64,000 nucleotides of DNA from an uncultured Alphaproteobacteria bacterium (GCA_944393235.1 CALXZJ010000003.1:1-64000); one strand, 5' to 3'; positions 1-10,906 are shown, counted from the stretch's first letter. The notes: generated from the letters alone by a model not told the origin. Program-made: numbers and translations.

Positions 1-1418
1 CGGTGACCGCGGATGATGTTATTTTTAGTTTTAAAGCGTTAACGGAACAGGGTGCGCCGATTTATCGAGTTTATTACGGCGATGTTGAGCGGGTGGAAAA
101 AATCGGAGAACGGCATGTGCGGTTTGTTTTTAAAAAAGGGAGTAATAATAAAGAATTGCCGCTTATTTTGTCGCAGCTTAAAATCTTTCCCAAAAAAGAC
201 TGGACGTATCGGGATTTTTCCAAGCCTTCACTGCAGGTTCCATTGGGCAGCGGTCCGTATGAAATCACGGATTTTGAGGCGGGAAAGTATATCGTTTTAA
301 AACGGCGGCGTGATTATTGGGGAAATAATCTGCCGACACGGCGGGGATTTTATAATTTTGATGAAATCAGGCTGGATTATTATCAGGATACGACAGTTAC
401 TTTGCAAGCGTTGTTTTCCGGTAATATTGATGTGCGGGAGGAATATATCGCCAAAATCTGGGCAACGGGTTATGATAATGAACCGGTGCGACGCGGTAAA
501 ATAGTCAAGCATGCATTTGAGCACCACAATCCGGCGATATTGCAACATTTTGCTTTTAATTTGCGGCGGTCGAAGTTTCAAGATAAGCGGGTGCGCCGTG
601 CCATAGATTTGGCTTTTAATTTTGAGTGGGCAAATGAAAAATTGTTTTATAAACAATATCAGCGCCTGTACAGTTACTTTACCAACAGCGGCATGGAAGC
701 AACCGGACTTCCGGAGGGCAGAGAATTGGAAATTTTGGAAAAATACCGCAATCAGCTCGATGAAGCGGTGTTTACGGAAGAATTTAAACTTCCGGATAAT
801 TCAACGATTGAAAAAGTGCGGCAGAATTTAAGACAGGCAGTGCGGTTGTTAAATGAAGCCGGATATGATTTTGTAGACGGTAAAATGACGAATCTCAAAA
901 CCGGAGAGCCGCTCAAATTCGAAATTTTAAGCAATTCCGCCAATGGGTCAAGCTTTACCCGCGTGATGCTGCCGTTTATTGCCAATTTGAAAAAAATCGG
1001 GATTGAGGCGACATTCCGTAATTTGGAAATCAATATTTTTAAGAATCGGATTGATAATTTTGATTTTGATGTCGCCATTATGTCTTATGGCATGAGTGCG
1101 ATGCCCGGCAATGAATTGAAAGAAATGTTCGGCAGCCGCGCGGCGGATGTTACCGGCAGTTATAACGTGATGGGCATTAAAAATCCGGTGGTTGATGCTT
1201 TAATCAACAACGTTGTACAAGCGCAAAATCGGGAAGATTTTGAAGCTTCTGTTAAAGCGTTGGATAGGGTTTTGTTGCACGAATATTATCTTATTTTTCA
1301 GTGGTATTCGCCATACAACAGGGTCGGATATGTCAATAAGTTCGGGATGCCTCAAAGCACTGTAAAAGCCGGTTTTCAACCTTTTACCTGGTGGTTGAAA
1401 GAAGAGGTTAAGCCATGA
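1..1418 (+). CDS. yejA: YejA-like peptide ABC transporter substrate-binding protein (5' end missing)
   Basis: C-terminal 470 or so residues of a family 5 periplasmic solute-binding protein. The segment TADDVIFSF at the window edge matches the conserved TAxDVxFS stretch of this family, so the true start lies upstream; the GTG at base 3 is internal. Full-length YejA proteins are about 600 residues, so roughly 130 residues including the signal peptide are missing. The protein would bind oligopeptides in the periplasm and hand them to the YejB permease, whose ATG overlaps this stop codon by 4 bases. Family assignment is firm; the substrate is inferred from the family. Confidence 0.9.
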   Translation, partial: VTADDVIFSFKALTEQGAPIYRVYYGDVERVEKIGERHVRFVFKKGSNNKELPLILSQLKIFPKKDWTYRDFSKPSLQVPLGSGPYEITDFEAGKYIVLKRRRDYWGNNLPTRRGFYNFDEIRLDYYQDTTVTLQALFSGNIDVREEYIAKIWATGYDNEPVRRGKIVKHAFEHHNPAILQHFAFNLRRSKFQDKRVRRAIDLAFNFEWANEKLFYKQYQRLYSYFTNSGMEATGLPEGRELEILEKYRNQLDEAVFTEEFKLPDNSTIEKVRQNLRQAVRLLNEAGYDFVDGKMTNLKTGEPLKFEILSNSANGSSFTRVMLPFIANLKKIGIEATFRNLEINIFKNRIDNFDFDVAIMSYGMSAMPGNELKEMFGSRAADVTGSYNVMGIKNPVVDALINNVVQAQNREDFEASVKALDRVLLHEYYLIFQWYSPYNRVGYVNKFGMPQSTVKAGFQPFTWWLKEEVKP

Positions 1419-2488
1419 GAAATTATATTATTAAAAGACTTTTGTTGATACCTCTGACGCTGTTGGGCATTTTGACGGTTAATTTCGGAATAATTCAATT
1501 GTCTCCAGGCGGACCAGTGGAATATATGTTGGCAAAATATCAGGGAATGAACGTTGATAGCAAGGCGCAGTTTACGGCTGCCGCGCCGGCGCAACAATCT
1601 TCCGGTATGCAAAAATATCAAGGTGCGCAAGGCGTTCCCGATGATTTGGTCAAGGCGTTGGAAAAACAATTCGGGTTTGACAAGCCGTGGCCGGAGCGTT
1701 TTGGCAAGATGATAAAAGAATATGCCGTGTTTGATTTCGGCAAAAGTTATTATCGGGATAAAAGCGTGGGCGAACTGATTTGGGAGCGGATGCCGGTTTC
1801 GGTTTCTCTGGGGCTTTGGTCAACGCTGATTATTTATCTCATATCCATTCCGCTCGGGATTAAAAAAGCCTTGTGCGACGGCAGTCGGTTTGATGTGTAT
1901 ACCTCTTTGGCGGTGATTGTCGGTTCGGCTATTCCGGTGTTTCTGTTTGCGGTTTTTTTGATTGTGTTTTTTGCCGGCGGGGTTTATTTGCAATGGTTCC
2001 CGTTGCGTGGGTTGACCTCGGATAATTGGGATGAACTTTCTTTTATGGCAAAAATCGGAGATTATTTTTGGCACATTGCTTTGCCGGTGTTGTCAATTGT
2101 TATCGGCGGTTTTGCCTCGCTGACCATGTTGACCAAAAATTCTTTTTTAGACGAGATCGGCAAACAATATGTTTTGACGGCGCGCGCCAAAGGATTGAGC
2201 GAAAAACAAATCCTTTACAAACATGTTTTCCGCAACGCGATGTTGATTATTATTGCCGGTTTCCCGTCGCTCTTGATTAAAATGTTGTTTACCGGTTCGT
2301 TGTTGATAGAGGTTATATTTTCTTTAAATGGGTTGGGGCTTTTGGGGTATGAGGCGATTATGACGCGCGATTATCCGGTTGTTTTTGGTACATTATACAT
2401 TTTTGCTTTAATCGGTTTGGTTTTAAAGCTTATTAGCGACATTACCTATTCGCTGGTGGATCCGCGAATCAATTTTGAACGGATTTAG
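1415..2488 (+). CDS. yejB: YejB-like peptide ABC transporter permease
   Basis: Inner-membrane permease of the binding-protein-dependent transport family, 357 residues. A first membrane segment near residues 7-28 is followed by the periplasmic insertion typical of YejB (residues about 45-75, Gln/Ala/Gly-rich). The cytoplasmic EAA loop ([15 protein letters not shown]) sits near residues 254-268 and would contact the ATPase. It overlaps yejA by 4 bases (ATGA). The usual partners yejE (second permease) and yejF (ATPase) do not follow; the next gene is convergent and ends 16 bases away. The transporter must be completed from another locus or be non-functional. Confidence 0.9.
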   Translation: MRNYIIKRLLLIPLTLLGILTVNFGIIQLSPGGPVEYMLAKYQGMNVDSKAQFTAAAPAQQSSGMQKYQGAQGVPDDLVKALEKQFGFDKPWPERFGKMIKEYAVFDFGKSYYRDKSVGELIWERMPVSVSLGLWSTLIIYLISIPLGIKKALCDGSRFDVYTSLAVIVGSAIPVFLFAVFLIVFFAGGVYLQWFPLRGLTSDNWDELSFMAKIGDYFWHIALPVLSIVIGGFASLTMLTKNSFLDEIGKQYVLTARAKGLSEKQILYKHVFRNAMLIIIAGFPSLLIKMLFTGSLLIEVIFSLNGLGLLGYEAIMTRDYPVVFGTLYIFALIGLVLKLISDITYSLVDPRINFERI

Positions 2489-2503
2489 TATATTTTTCCG
2501 GTC

Positions 2504-3472
2504 TTAAAGAGCATCAATCATGGCAGCGGCGTCAACGGCTGCGTTTAACTTTTCTTTGGGCTTGAAGTTAAGATTATGTGTTTTGAGTGCAGCGGCATAA
2601 CCGTTTTTATATAGGCTGGCAATGAAACGTATGTGTTTGCGGGTGAGCCAATGGCGGCCGGTGAATATAAAAACAGGTTTGCCGGTGCCGCAAGCTTCGC
2701 AACACATGGAAACAGAATCGCCGGTGACGATAATGTTATCCGCACATGCTAAATAACCCATGTACGGGTTTTCTTTTTTATCGCCCCACAGGAATGTATA
2801 GGCCGGAATACCTGAAAGAGCATCCATAATGACTTTTTCGGCTTTGGCGCCGGTTCGACGTGAAGTGGTAATCAGAATAGAGCCGCCGGTTTTTTCGTTC
2901 ATCTCTCTGATTTTTTGTCCTAAAGAAGCGGCGTTTTCAAGTGAAAATTCTTTGTTTTTGATGGCACCGCCAATGACAACGGCGGTTAAAGGCTTGGGCA
3001 AGTCAGCGAACTTGGGCTGCCAAGTTTCACGCGCTTGGGCAAGTGTTTTTTCAGTAATACGGTGCGGTGCGCCGACAATATATTTGATGTTGGGATAAGA
3101 AACTTTATTTTTATCATGTTCCGGGACAATTGCCAAATCAAATTCGCGCAAGCCGGTGCGCCCCGGGTGCATCAGTTGAATGAGTTTGGTGGTTGGGCTT
3201 TGTTTCTTGATAAAACGGGCAACCGGTACAGTGCGCCGACTGGTAGAAAGTACTAAATCCGGAAAAGGCGGTGTAATGATGTTTTTGCTTTTGGGTGTCA
3301 GGCCTATTAAGGTTTTGCCGCGCAAGAAATTGGGTAAACCAGAAAATTTGGTATATTCGAGGCTTTTTTCGTTAATGTCGTAATTGTTCGGATTAAGCCT
3401 TTGAAGAACGCCGCGTGCTTGTCCGACGCTGCCGGTGCGACTGTCTAAAAGAACCCATAATGTTTTTTTCAT
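2504..3472 (-). CDS. Elm1-family (DUF1022) protein
   Basis: 322-residue protein of the mitochondrial-fission Elm1 family (formerly DUF1022), common in alphaproteobacteria and plants. The opening WVLLDSRTGSVGQARGV and the later PFPDLVLSTSRRTVPVAR, GAPHRIT and TGDSVSMCCEA stretches are family hallmarks. The fold resembles GT-B glycosyltransferases, so a role in cell-surface sugar transfer is possible, but no bacterial function is established to my knowledge. Transcribed towards yejB with a 15-base gap. No signal peptide or membrane segment is evident. Confidence 0.8.
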   Translation of the reverse strand: MKKTLWVLLDSRTGSVGQARGVLQRLNPNNYDINEKSLEYTKFSGLPNFLRGKTLIGLTPKSKNIITPPFPDLVLSTSRRTVPVARFIKKQSPTTKLIQLMHPGRTGLREFDLAIVPEHDKNKVSYPNIKYIVGAPHRITEKTLAQARETWQPKFADLPKPLTAVVIGGAIKNKEFSLENAASLGQKIREMNEKTGGSILITTSRRTGAKAEKVIMDALSGIPAYTFLWGDKKENPYMGYLACADNIIVTGDSVSMCCEACGTGKPVFIFTGRHWLTRKHIRFIASLYKNGYAAALKTHNLNFKPKEKLNAAVDAAAMIDAL

Positions 3473-3560
3473 GAAAATAGTACTTTCCTAAAATTAAAGT
3501 TTAGATTATATTATAAGAAAATTTTAACCATATCCTTTTTAACAGGTCAAGGAGAATCGC

Positions 3561-3869
3561 ATGAAATTTAAATTGTTTTTTATCGTTGCTGCTTTATCAG
3601 TATCGTTTTGCTTTTCAGCCCAAGCTCAATATGCAGCCCAAAAAGAAGCCGCTTATATGGCGACAATAAAAGCTGTGGCGGATTATAAAATTAATGATGA
3701 AGAAAATTTAAGAGATGTTGAAAAACTGAGAAATGATGAGCGCTTTAACCGCAAATTGCAAAAAATGCTTGATAAATTAAGCAATAAAAAGTCAAAAAAC
3801 GGTACGAACCGACGCGTTTATGAAATCTTACAGCGCGCGGGAAAAGATATTTATGATGAGTTAAGTTAA
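3561..3869 (+). CDS. small exported hypothetical protein
   Basis: 102-residue protein with a clear signal peptide: charged start, hydrophobic core, likely cleavage after AQA near residue 22. The mature part is short, Lys/Asn-rich and predicted mostly helical, with no recognisable domain. A good ribosome binding site (AAGGAG) lies about 8 bases before the ATG. The next gene, a small lipoprotein, follows after 49 bases in the same direction, so the two may be co-transcribed envelope proteins. Function unknown. Confidence 0.7.
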   Translation: MKFKLFFIVAALSVSFCFSAQAQYAAQKEAAYMATIKAVADYKINDEENLRDVEKLRNDERFNRKLQKMLDKLSNKKSKNGTNRRVYEILQRAGKDIYDELS

Positions 3870-3918
3870 GAATTGTTTAAATGTCAACGTTTTATGATGT
3901 TTTTGAAAGGATAATCTT

Positions 3919-4239
3919 ATGAGTAAATTAAAATTTATGGTCGTTCTTTGCGGTTTGCTGTCGGCGTGCAGTGTTTTTCAATCTGAACCGACAAAGGTGC
4001 AGGGCAGTTATTATGCCGATGATGCTGAGCGATATCGGCAAAATGTGGCTGTTAAGGCGGAAACGCCTGATTTTGTGACCTACGAATATAAAGACATCAG
4101 GGTCGATGAGTTGGCGCCGCTGGCTTCGCTTTATTGTGACAATCAGGGCGGAAAGCAGGCGTACTTGCGAGAAATCATTTTGTATCGCAATAATTTACGG
4201 CGTGCAACATTTGACTGCGTTAATCTTGCAATGGAATAG
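3919..4239 (+). CDS. small lipoprotein, hypothetical
   Basis: 106-residue protein with a lipoprotein signal: hydrophobic stretch MVVLCGLL, then the lipobox LSAC with the lipidated cysteine at residue 17. The mature part carries two further cysteines (in LYCDNQ and FDCVN), which could form a disulfide in the periplasm. No known domain recognised. It lies between another small exported protein and the DnaJ-like gene on the same strand. Confidence 0.7.
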   Translation: MSKLKFMVVLCGLLSACSVFQSEPTKVQGSYYADDAERYRQNVAVKAETPDFVTYEYKDIRVDELAPLASLYCDNQGGKQAYLREIILYRNNLRRATFDCVNLAME

Positions 4240-4291
4240 CAAATTTCCTATATACACCTTTAGGAATTAATGGAATTTTTAAAGGCTTTAG

Positions 4292-5242
4292 ATGATGAAC
4301 AAAAATTTATATGATGTTTTGGGCGTTAGCAAGTCAGCAAGCGAAGCGGAAATAAAATCAGCTTATCGGAAATTGGCGCGTAAATATCATCCGGATTTGA
4401 ATAAAGATGACAAAAGTGCGGCGGAGAAATTTAAGGAGGTTTCCGCAGCGTATGACATTTTGGGCAATAAAGAGAAGCGCCAAAAATATGACAACAACGA
4501 AATTGATGCCGAAGGTAAGCCGACCGGTTTCGGAGCGGGGTTTGGCGGTGGAAGCTATGGCGGTAACCCGTTTGGAGATGGTTTTGGCGGAAGTTATCGG
4601 ACATATTCAACACGTGGCGGCAATCCGTTCGGCGGCGATGGCGGTTTTGATTTTTCTTCTTTGTTCGGCGATGATATTATGTCGCAATTTACCGGCGGCG
4701 GAAGACGCAACTATCGTTACAGCGGTCCGCAAAAAGGGCAGGATTTGGCTTATACCATGAGTGTTGATTTTTTGGATGCGGCGCAAGGGGCTGAAAAAAA
4801 CATCAGTTTGAGCGGCAAAAATATTAATGTTAAAATTCCGGCCGGTACGGAGAACGGGCAGACTTTAAGGTTAAAAGGTTTGGGCGCCGCCAGCCCGAAC
4901 GGTGGTGAAAACGGCGATGTTTTGATTACGATTAATGTTCGTCCGCATCCGTATTTTAAGAAGGAAGGTTTAAATGTGCTTTTGGAGCTGCCAATCAGCA
5001 TTAAAGAAGCGGTGTTGGGTGCCAAAATCACGGTGCCGACCATCAGTGGTAAAGTTAAAGTGAGTGTTCCGCCGTATGCCTCAAGCGGTGAAAAATTACG
5101 CTTGAAAGGCAAAGGGATTAAAAGCAAAAGCGGGCAGGGTGATGAAATTATTGAACTGAAAATCGTTGCGCCGAAAACACCGGATAAAAAGCTTGAAGAA
5201 GCACTTAAAGATGTAACCGATACCGCAGTCAGGACGTTTTGA
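4292..5242 (+). CDS. CbpA-type DnaJ co-chaperone
   Basis: 316-residue J-domain protein that would stimulate the ATPase of a DnaK partner and bind unfolded clients. The J domain spans about residues 4-70 with the essential HPD at 33-35 (KYHPDLNK). A Gly/Phe-rich linker follows (about 75-140), then the two-part C-terminal client-binding region. The Cys-rich zinc finger of classical DnaJ is absent, which makes it a CbpA/class B type. Two ATGs stand in tandem at the start. The stop codon overlaps the ATG of the next gene by one base (TGATG), suggesting translational coupling. Confidence 0.88.
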   Translation: MMNKNLYDVLGVSKSASEAEIKSAYRKLARKYHPDLNKDDKSAAEKFKEVSAAYDILGNKEKRQKYDNNEIDAEGKPTGFGAGFGGGSYGGNPFGDGFGGSYRTYSTRGGNPFGGDGGFDFSSLFGDDIMSQFTGGGRRNYRYSGPQKGQDLAYTMSVDFLDAAQGAEKNISLSGKNINVKIPAGTENGQTLRLKGLGAASPNGGENGDVLITINVRPHPYFKKEGLNVLLELPISIKEAVLGAKITVPTISGKVKVSVPPYASSGEKLRLKGKGIKSKSGQGDEIIELKIVAPKTPDKKLEEALKDVTDTAVRTF

Positions 5243-5799
5243 TGAGGTTGGAAGATTTAAAAGGCTTTGATTGGTATAATGAACCGGAGAATGTTATTTT
5301 CAACGGGGCAAAAATGATTATTGCCGCTAAGCCGGAAACTGATTTTTGGCAAAGCTGCGGACATGGTTTTAATAAAGATGACGGACACTTTTTTTATAAG
5401 CAGCGCGAATCTGATTTTGTTATGTCGATTTGCTGGTCTTTTGATGATGTTTCAGATTTTAAGCAATGCGGCGTGATGGTGCGTGTTGATGAAGGAAATT
5501 GGTTTAAATCGGCATTGATGTGCCGAGATATCAAGCGCCCGGAAATCGGTCATTGCCTGACGGTGATGGGGAATTCCGATTGGGCGGCAGTGCAGCTTGC
5601 GACAACACCCATGAAATTATGGTATCGGGTCGTTCGCCGCAAAAATGATTATCTTGCTTTTTATTCGCTTAACGGTACAGATTATATTAAAATGCGGCAG
5701 TTTTATCTGACAGGAGAAAATGTTTGTATCGGCGCCTATATATGTAATCCGCAGCATGGCGCTTTTAGCGCTGCTCTTGAAGATGTTTCGTTTTCTTAA
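5242..5799 (+). CDS. DUF1349 concanavalin-like domain protein
   Basis: 185-residue protein of the DUF1349 family (regulation of enolase protein 1-like), which adopts a beta-sandwich related to lectins. Recognisable stretches are DFWQSCGHGF, KQCGVMVRVDEGNWFKSA and LWYRVVRRKNDYLAFYSLNG. A reading frame opens at a TTG 3 bases earlier; the ATG at 5242 is preferred because it overlaps the dnaJ-like stop by one base. No signal peptide, so probably cytoplasmic. The biological role of bacterial DUF1349 proteins is unclear; a carbohydrate-binding role is only suggested by the fold. Confidence 0.75.
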   Translation: MRLEDLKGFDWYNEPENVIFNGAKMIIAAKPETDFWQSCGHGFNKDDGHFFYKQRESDFVMSICWSFDDVSDFKQCGVMVRVDEGNWFKSALMCRDIKRPEIGHCLTVMGNSDWAAVQLATTPMKLWYRVVRRKNDYLAFYSLNGTDYIKMRQFYLTGENVCIGAYICNPQHGAFSAALEDVSFS

Positions 5800-5821
5800 C
5801 CTTTTTTTAGTAAAAAAGTTC

Positions 5822-5863
5822 TTGCATTTGGTTTTTTTTCGTTATACATACATGTAGGTATGT
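5822..5863 (+). promoter_or_regulatory. promoter with TetR-type operator for the RND pump operon
   Basis: A -35-like TTGCAT (5822-5827) is followed by overlapping -10 candidates TATACA/TACATA (5843-5850). Across the -10 lies an inverted repeat ACATAC-ATGTAG-GTATGT (5846-5863) with perfect 6-base arms. The arms resemble the ACATAC core of the AcrR operator. A repressor bound here would block RNA polymerase, and the gene 20 bases downstream encodes a TetR repressor, so autoregulation is likely. Confidence 0.6.
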
Positions 5864-5882
5864 TCGATTACGGAGATAAAAA

Positions 5883-6500
5883 GTGCGTAAAACAAAGGAA
5901 GAAGCGGAAGAAACAAGAAGGGCGATTTTAAAATCGGCGTTGGATACTTTTTATGAAAAAGGGTATTCCAAAACCACTTTTGATGAAATTGCCAAGCGCA
6001 TCAATCTGACCAAAGGCGCGGTTTATTGGTATTTTAGGAATAAGCCCGATTTGGTGGCGGCTTTGATTAATGAGTATATGGAATATGTGCGTACCTGCAT
6101 AGATAAAGAAGGGACAAGTGCGGAGACTTTTGACGATATTGTTAAAAGTTTTTTGAACTATGCCGATTATATTTTGAGTTCGCCGACCATTTATAAGGTT
6201 GCGTTTTTCTTAACCTGCCAGATGGAGTGGTCGGAAGCTATTATTACCAAGGTGGCGCCGCAAGTGGCGAGCAATAAAGACTATTGGTGTGAAAGGCTAA
6301 AAGAATCGTTGACAACTTTACAAAAAAATGGCGAAATAAGCGCAAATATTGATATTGGCATGTTGGTGTCGGTTATCATGAATATGTGGGCGGGAACGCT
6401 GGATGCTTATTTAAGCAAACGCTGTCGGACAGATTTAAAAACAATGGTTAAAGAGAGTTTTAATTTAATTTATAACGGCCTGAAAAAAGGAGAGGACTGA
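5883..6500 (+). CDS. TetR/AcrR-family repressor of the RND pump
   Basis: 205-residue TetR-family regulator. The N-terminal helix-turn-helix spans about residues 32-51 (TTFDEIAKRINLTKGAVYWYF), a classic AcrR/TtgR-like motif; the remaining residues form the ligand pocket and dimer interface. Translation starts at a GTG. It is the first gene of a three-gene operon with the adaptor and pump genes: the adaptor ATG follows 2 bases after this stop. A palindrome over the promoter is the expected operator, so the protein probably represses its own operon until a toxic ligand binds. Confidence 0.88.
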   Translation: MRKTKEEAEETRRAILKSALDTFYEKGYSKTTFDEIAKRINLTKGAVYWYFRNKPDLVAALINEYMEYVRTCIDKEGTSAETFDDIVKSFLNYADYILSSPTIYKVAFFLTCQMEWSEAIITKVAPQVASNKDYWCERLKESLTTLQKNGEISANIDIGMLVSVIMNMWAGTLDAYLSKRCRTDLKTMVKESFNLIYNGLKKGED

Positions 6501-6502
6501 AA

Positions 6503-7657
6503 ATGCGCGTAAGTAAACCTAAAAAAAGTGTTATTTTGAAAAATGTGGCATATTTTTTAATTTGTGTCGGTATCGGTTGGTATTTGAAAGGGCGCTTGAG
6601 CCCAAATTACGGTGCCAATATGGGCGGTCAACAAGAACCGTATGTGTTGATACAAGAAGTACAGGCACAAGATACAATGCAGGCTAAAGAGCATATTGCT
6701 CATGTGGAAGCAATCAATAGTGTTAATTTGCAGGCGCAAGTCTCCGGAACGATTGATGACGTGTTGTTTAAGGAAGGCAGCTTTGTTAAAGCCGGCGATG
6801 TGTTGTTTGTGATTGATCGCGACCGTTATCAGTCTACGGTTAATCTGCGTGAGGCAGAGCTTGCCAGTGCTAAAGCTAATTTAACGGAAGCAGAGCGCAA
6901 TTATAACCGCCAGTTGACTTTGAGTAAACAAAACATTGCTTCCAAAGCCGCTTTTGATGCAGCCGAAAGTGCTTATTTGCAAGGAAAAGCTGCGGTCAAA
7001 CAGGCAGAGGCAAATTTGGAACTGGCTAAAATCGATTTGGGCTACACCGAGGTAACGGCGCCGATTAGCGGTTATATCGGTAAAGCGTTGGTTACCAAAG
7101 GAAACTATGTGACGACATCTTCGCAGGTTTTGGCAAGAATTGTGCAAGTCAGTCCGGTACGGGTAACGTTTTCTTTAACCGACCGTGAGTTTTTGAACTT
7201 AAAAGAACAATATGAAATAGATTCCGATGTGGATATGAAAGCAAAAATTACGCTGCCGGACGGCAAAGACATGATTGAAGATTTCAGTTCGCGTTTTGCC
7301 GATAACGAGGTAAGTACCGATACGGCAACGGTTTCGATTTATGCAGATTTTACTAATACTGATGAAAAATTATTGCCCGGTAACTATGTGCAAATTGCTT
7401 TGTTTAAAGGCAAACCGGACACCAATGTGGTGATTCCGCAAGCTTCTTTGGCGCAAGATGAACACGGTTTTTACACGTTTGTCGTTAACGGCGACGAGGT
7501 GGTGGAAGAGCGCCGTTTGGTATTGGGTGATGTTATCGGTTCTAACCAGATTGTCAAAAGCGGTTTGAAAGCCGGCGATCAGGTTATTGTTCAAGGTTTG
7601 CAAAAAGTTCAGGACGGCACAAAAGTCAGAGCCGCTTTGATTCAGCCAACCGAGTAA
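6503..7657 (+). CDS. RND efflux periplasmic adaptor (AcrA-like)
   Basis: 384-residue membrane-fusion protein linking an inner-membrane RND pump to an outer-membrane channel. An uncleaved N-terminal membrane anchor (about residues 12-28) replaces the lipid anchor of AcrA; no lipobox is present. The lipoyl/barrel-sandwich halves (VNLQAQVSGTIDDVLFKEGSFVKAGD and LGYTEVTAPISGYIGKALV) flank a coiled-coil hairpin of about 60 residues (near 110-170), and a beta-barrel domain follows. Ribosome binding site AAGGAGAGG lies just upstream. The pump gene starts 16 bases downstream. No TolC-like gene is in the operon. Confidence 0.9.
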   Translation: MRVSKPKKSVILKNVAYFLICVGIGWYLKGRLSPNYGANMGGQQEPYVLIQEVQAQDTMQAKEHIAHVEAINSVNLQAQVSGTIDDVLFKEGSFVKAGDVLFVIDRDRYQSTVNLREAELASAKANLTEAERNYNRQLTLSKQNIASKAAFDAAESAYLQGKAAVKQAEANLELAKIDLGYTEVTAPISGYIGKALVTKGNYVTTSSQVLARIVQVSPVRVTFSLTDREFLNLKEQYEIDSDVDMKAKITLPDGKDMIEDFSSRFADNEVSTDTATVSIYADFTNTDEKLLPGNYVQIALFKGKPDTNVVIPQASLAQDEHGFYTFVVNGDEVVEERRLVLGDVIGSNQIVKSGLKAGDQVIVQGLQKVQDGTKVRAALIQPTE

Positions 7658-7673
7658 AGGGGATTGACGTAAT

Positions 7674-10600
7674 ATGTTTTCAAAGATTTTTATTGAGCGT
7701 CCGCGCTTCGCGATGGTGATTGCCATCGTGATGGCGCTTGCGGGCGTTATTTCTCTGTTTTCGTTGCCGATTTCACTTTATCCGCAAATTACGCCGCCAC
7801 AGGTTCACGTTTCGGCAAACTATACGGGTGCCAGTGCGGACGTGGTGGCCAGCACGATCGGTATTCCGATTGAGCAAGAAGTCAACGGCGTGGAAGACAT
7901 GCTTTATATGGAGTCAACTTCTTCCAACTCGGGCGATTACAGTTTGTCGGTCAGCTTTGAAGTGGGCACTGATCCGGATATGGCGCAAGTTAAGGTGCAA
8001 AACCGTGTGCAACAAGCTGTCAATAAACTGCCGGCTGAAGTGCAACAGTACGGCATTAGCGTTCGGCGTCGTTCCTCGGATATTTTGGGTTTTTTGAATA
8101 TTCGTTCGCCAAACGGGACGCATGACACGCAGTTTTTGAGCAACTATGTTGAAAACAACATTAAAAATAACTTGAGCCGTGTGTACGGCGTGGGCGACGT
8201 GAGTGTGCACGCCGCGCCTTTGAGCATGCGCGTGTGGCTTGATGCCGATAAAATTACGGCTTTAAATATCCCGATTTCAGCCGTAAGGTCGGCGATTGAA
8301 AGCCAAAACTATCAGCCGTCTTTGGGTTCGGTCGGCGCTATGCCGGGCGACGGCGGTCAGCAGATGATGTATTCTTTGCAAACGCAAGGCCGTTTGAATG
8401 AGGCTAAAGATTTTGAAAATATTATCGTTCGCACCGAGCAAGACGGCGGATTGGTTCGCTTAAAAGATATTGCCAAAGTTGAAATCGGCACGGAAACGTA
8501 TATGGTTAAATCCGAGCGTGACGGTGCGCCTTCGGTGGCAATTTCATTGAACACCTTGTCGGGTGCAAACGCCATTCAGGCCATGACGGCGTTGAAAGCT
8601 GAATTGGAGCGTTTGTCACACTTTTATCCGGACGATTTTGAGGTTGATATTTTTTATGATGCAACCGAATATATCGTGGCCTCGGTTGAGGAAGTGGTAT
8701 TTACGCTGGTGCTTACTTTTGCGCTGGTTATCGGCGTATGTTATGTCTTTTTGCAAGACTGGCGCTCAACCCTTATTCCGTCAATTGCCATTCCGGTGTC
8801 TTTGCTGGCAGCATTTGCGGTGATGTATGCTTTGGGCTTTAGCTTAAACATTCTGACATTGTTCGGTTTGGTGCTGGCTATCGGCTTGGTGGTGGATGAC
8901 GCCATTGTGGTGGTGGAACGTGTTTTGACGTTGATGGAAGAGGAAAAATTAACCCCGAAGGAAGCTGCCATTAAAGCCATGGAGCAGGTGTCAAGCGCGG
9001 TTATCGCGACAACGTTGGTGTTGATGGCTATTTTCGTGCCGATTGCGTTTTTGGGCGGTATTACCGGTAAAATTTATCAGCAATTTGCCGTGTCTATTTC
9101 ATTTGCGGTGTTGTTCTCGGGTATTAACGCTCTGACGTTGTCGCCGGCTTTGTGCGCGACGATGTTGAAACCTTTAAAACCGGTGACGCATGGTCCTTTG
9201 GCGTGGTTTAACAAATTGCTTTCCAGAACGCGCAACAAATATTTGGCAGTGGTGGCTTATTTTGCCCGTAAAGTGAGTGTGATTGCGCTGTTTTTGGGGT
9301 TGTTGGTGTTTTTTAACGGCATATTCCTGAAGTTAAGCAACACAACCTTTATTCCGGCTGAAGACCAAGGTGTTATTTTGGCAAATATTCAATTGCCGGA
9401 AGGTGCGACACAGCCGCGTGTTGAGAAGGTTGTAGATGAGATTTTGCCGATGATTAAAGCTGAAAAAAGCGTGCAGTCGGTGATGACGATTATGGGCTTT
9501 AGTATGCTTTCCGGTCAAGGCGAAAGCGTGGCAATGTCGGTTATCAGCTTGAAACCGTGGGGCGAGCGTAAGGAAGATTCGGAATATTCAACCAATATTT
9601 TGAACCGTTTGAAAGCACAGTTTTCACAAATTCCGGATGCGGAAATCAACTTGTTTGAGTTTCCGGCCATTCCGGGGTTGGGTACAACCGGCGGTATGGA
9701 TTTCCGTTTGCAGGCGTTGGATGATACCGACCCGAAACATTTGGAATCGGTCTTGCGCAGTTTCTTGAGCAAGGCGCAACAATTGCCGGAGATTTCGTAT
9801 GCGTTTTCAACCTACACGGCTGAAACGCCGCACGCTTATATTGAAATCAACAAAGAAAAAGCCGAGGTAATGAACGTGCCGATAAGCAATATTTATTCGG
9901 TTTTGCAAAATTACCTTGGTTCGGGCTATGTTAACGATATCAATATCGGTACGCAGGTTAACAAGGTGATGATTCAAGCCGACTGGCCATATCGTAAAGA
10001 TATTGACAGCATCAGCAAGCTGTATGTCCAGAGCACGACCGGAAATATGGTGCCGCTGGGCAGTTTGGTGTCGGTTAAGATTATTCAGGCGCCGCGCAGT
10101 ATTGACCGTTATAACCAATATCCGAGTGCGACGATTACAGCAATGGCTAACTCTTCGGTCAGTAGCGGTCAGGCGATGGCAGCTCTGGAAAAACTGGCGG
10201 AAGAAGCTTTGCCGGAAGGTTACAGCTATGAGTGGTCGGGCATGAGCTTGCAAGAGCGGCAAAACAGCGGGCAGGTCGGTATGTTGATTGCGCTTGCCGT
10301 GGTGTTTGGTTATTTGTTCCTGGTTGCCCAATACGAAAGCTGGATGTTGCCGGTATCGGTGCTGACATCGGTTACGGTGGCGGTGCTGGGTGCATTCTTG
10401 GGCCTGTTGATTACCGGTATGCCTTTGAGTATTTATGCTCAATTGGGTTTGGTGTTGCTGGTTGGTCTGGCAAGTAAAAACGCCATTTTGATTGTGGAGT
10501 TTGCCAAAGACGAGCGCGAAAAAGGCGTCAGCATTCAAAAAGCGGCGGTTACCGGCACGCGCGAAAGATTCCGTGCGGTGTTGATGACGGCGTTTACGTT

Positions 10601-10850
10601 TATTTTGGGCGTGTTTCCGCTGATTATTGCCAGCGGTGCCGGCGCGGGAAGTCGTGTGGCAATCGGTGTTCCGGTGTTCTATGGTATGTTAATCGGTACA
10701 TTTGGCGGCTTGGTCATTATTCCGCTGCTGTATGTGTTGGTTGAAACCATGGTGGAACGTTTGACCGGCAAGAAAGTCGTTGCGACGGCAGAAGTTGATG
10801 AAACGGTGCCGGCTGCGAAAACACCGAAAGGTAAGACTAAGGAAAAATAA
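7674..10850 (+). CDS. RND multidrug efflux pump, HAE1 family (AcrB-like)
   Basis: 1058-residue inner-membrane proton-driven drug exporter, the usual length for AcrB. The N-terminus ([19 protein letters not shown]) and the first large periplasmic loop are typical. In the transmembrane part the proton-relay aspartates appear in the [13 protein letters not shown] segment of TM4. The second half repeats the pattern ([19 protein letters not shown]). The C-terminal tail is Lys/Ala/Thr-rich and hydrophilic. It probably works as a trimer with the upstream adaptor and an outer-membrane channel encoded elsewhere. A strong hairpin terminator follows. Confidence 0.93.
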   Translation: MFSKIFIERPRFAMVIAIVMALAGVISLFSLPISLYPQITPPQVHVSANYTGASADVVASTIGIPIEQEVNGVEDMLYMESTSSNSGDYSLSVSFEVGTDPDMAQVKVQNRVQQAVNKLPAEVQQYGISVRRRSSDILGFLNIRSPNGTHDTQFLSNYVENNIKNNLSRVYGVGDVSVHAAPLSMRVWLDADKITALNIPISAVRSAIESQNYQPSLGSVGAMPGDGGQQMMYSLQTQGRLNEAKDFENIIVRTEQDGGLVRLKDIAKVEIGTETYMVKSERDGAPSVAISLNTLSGANAIQAMTALKAELERLSHFYPDDFEVDIFYDATEYIVASVEEVVFTLVLTFALVIGVCYVFLQDWRSTLIPSIAIPVSLLAAFAVMYALGFSLNILTLFGLVLAIGLVVDDAIVVVERVLTLMEEEKLTPKEAAIKAMEQVSSAVIATTLVLMAIFVPIAFLGGITGKIYQQFAVSISFAVLFSGINALTLSPALCATMLKPLKPVTHGPLAWFNKLLSRTRNKYLAVVAYFARKVSVIALFLGLLVFFNGIFLKLSNTTFIPAEDQGVILANIQLPEGATQPRVEKVVDEILPMIKAEKSVQSVMTIMGFSMLSGQGESVAMSVISLKPWGERKEDSEYSTNILNRLKAQFSQIPDAEINLFEFPAIPGLGTTGGMDFRLQALDDTDPKHLESVLRSFLSKAQQLPEISYAFSTYTAETPHAYIEINKEKAEVMNVPISNIYSVLQNYLGSGYVNDINIGTQVNKVMIQADWPYRKDIDSISKLYVQSTTGNMVPLGSLVSVKIIQAPRSIDRYNQYPSATITAMANSSVSSGQAMAALEKLAEEALPEGYSYEWSGMSLQERQNSGQVGMLIALAVVFGYLFLVAQYESWMLPVSVLTSVTVAVLGAFLGLLITGMPLSIYAQLGLVLLVGLASKNAILIVEFAKDEREKGVSIQKAAVTGTRERFRAVLMTAFTFILGVFPLIIASGAGAGSRVAIGVPVFYGMLIGTFGGLVIIPLLYVLVETMVERLTGKKVVATAEVDETVPAAKTPKGKTKEK

Positions 10851-10870
10851 ATATTTCTCGGATTGAACAA

Positions 10871-10906
10871 AACCCCATTTGAAGGAAACTTTGGATGGGG
10901 TTTTTT
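10871..10906 (+). terminator. rho-independent terminator of the RND operon
   Basis: Hairpin with arms AACCCCAT and ATGGGGTT around a roughly 16-base loop, followed by a run of Ts. It lies 20 bases after the pump stop codon and ends the TetR-adaptor-pump transcript. Confidence 0.85.

Noticed and set aside
9807-10538. 243-residue minus-strand ORF opposite the RND pump gene
   Set aside because: Antisense shadow of a long, well-conserved gene; His/Gln/Arg-rich text with no start signal.
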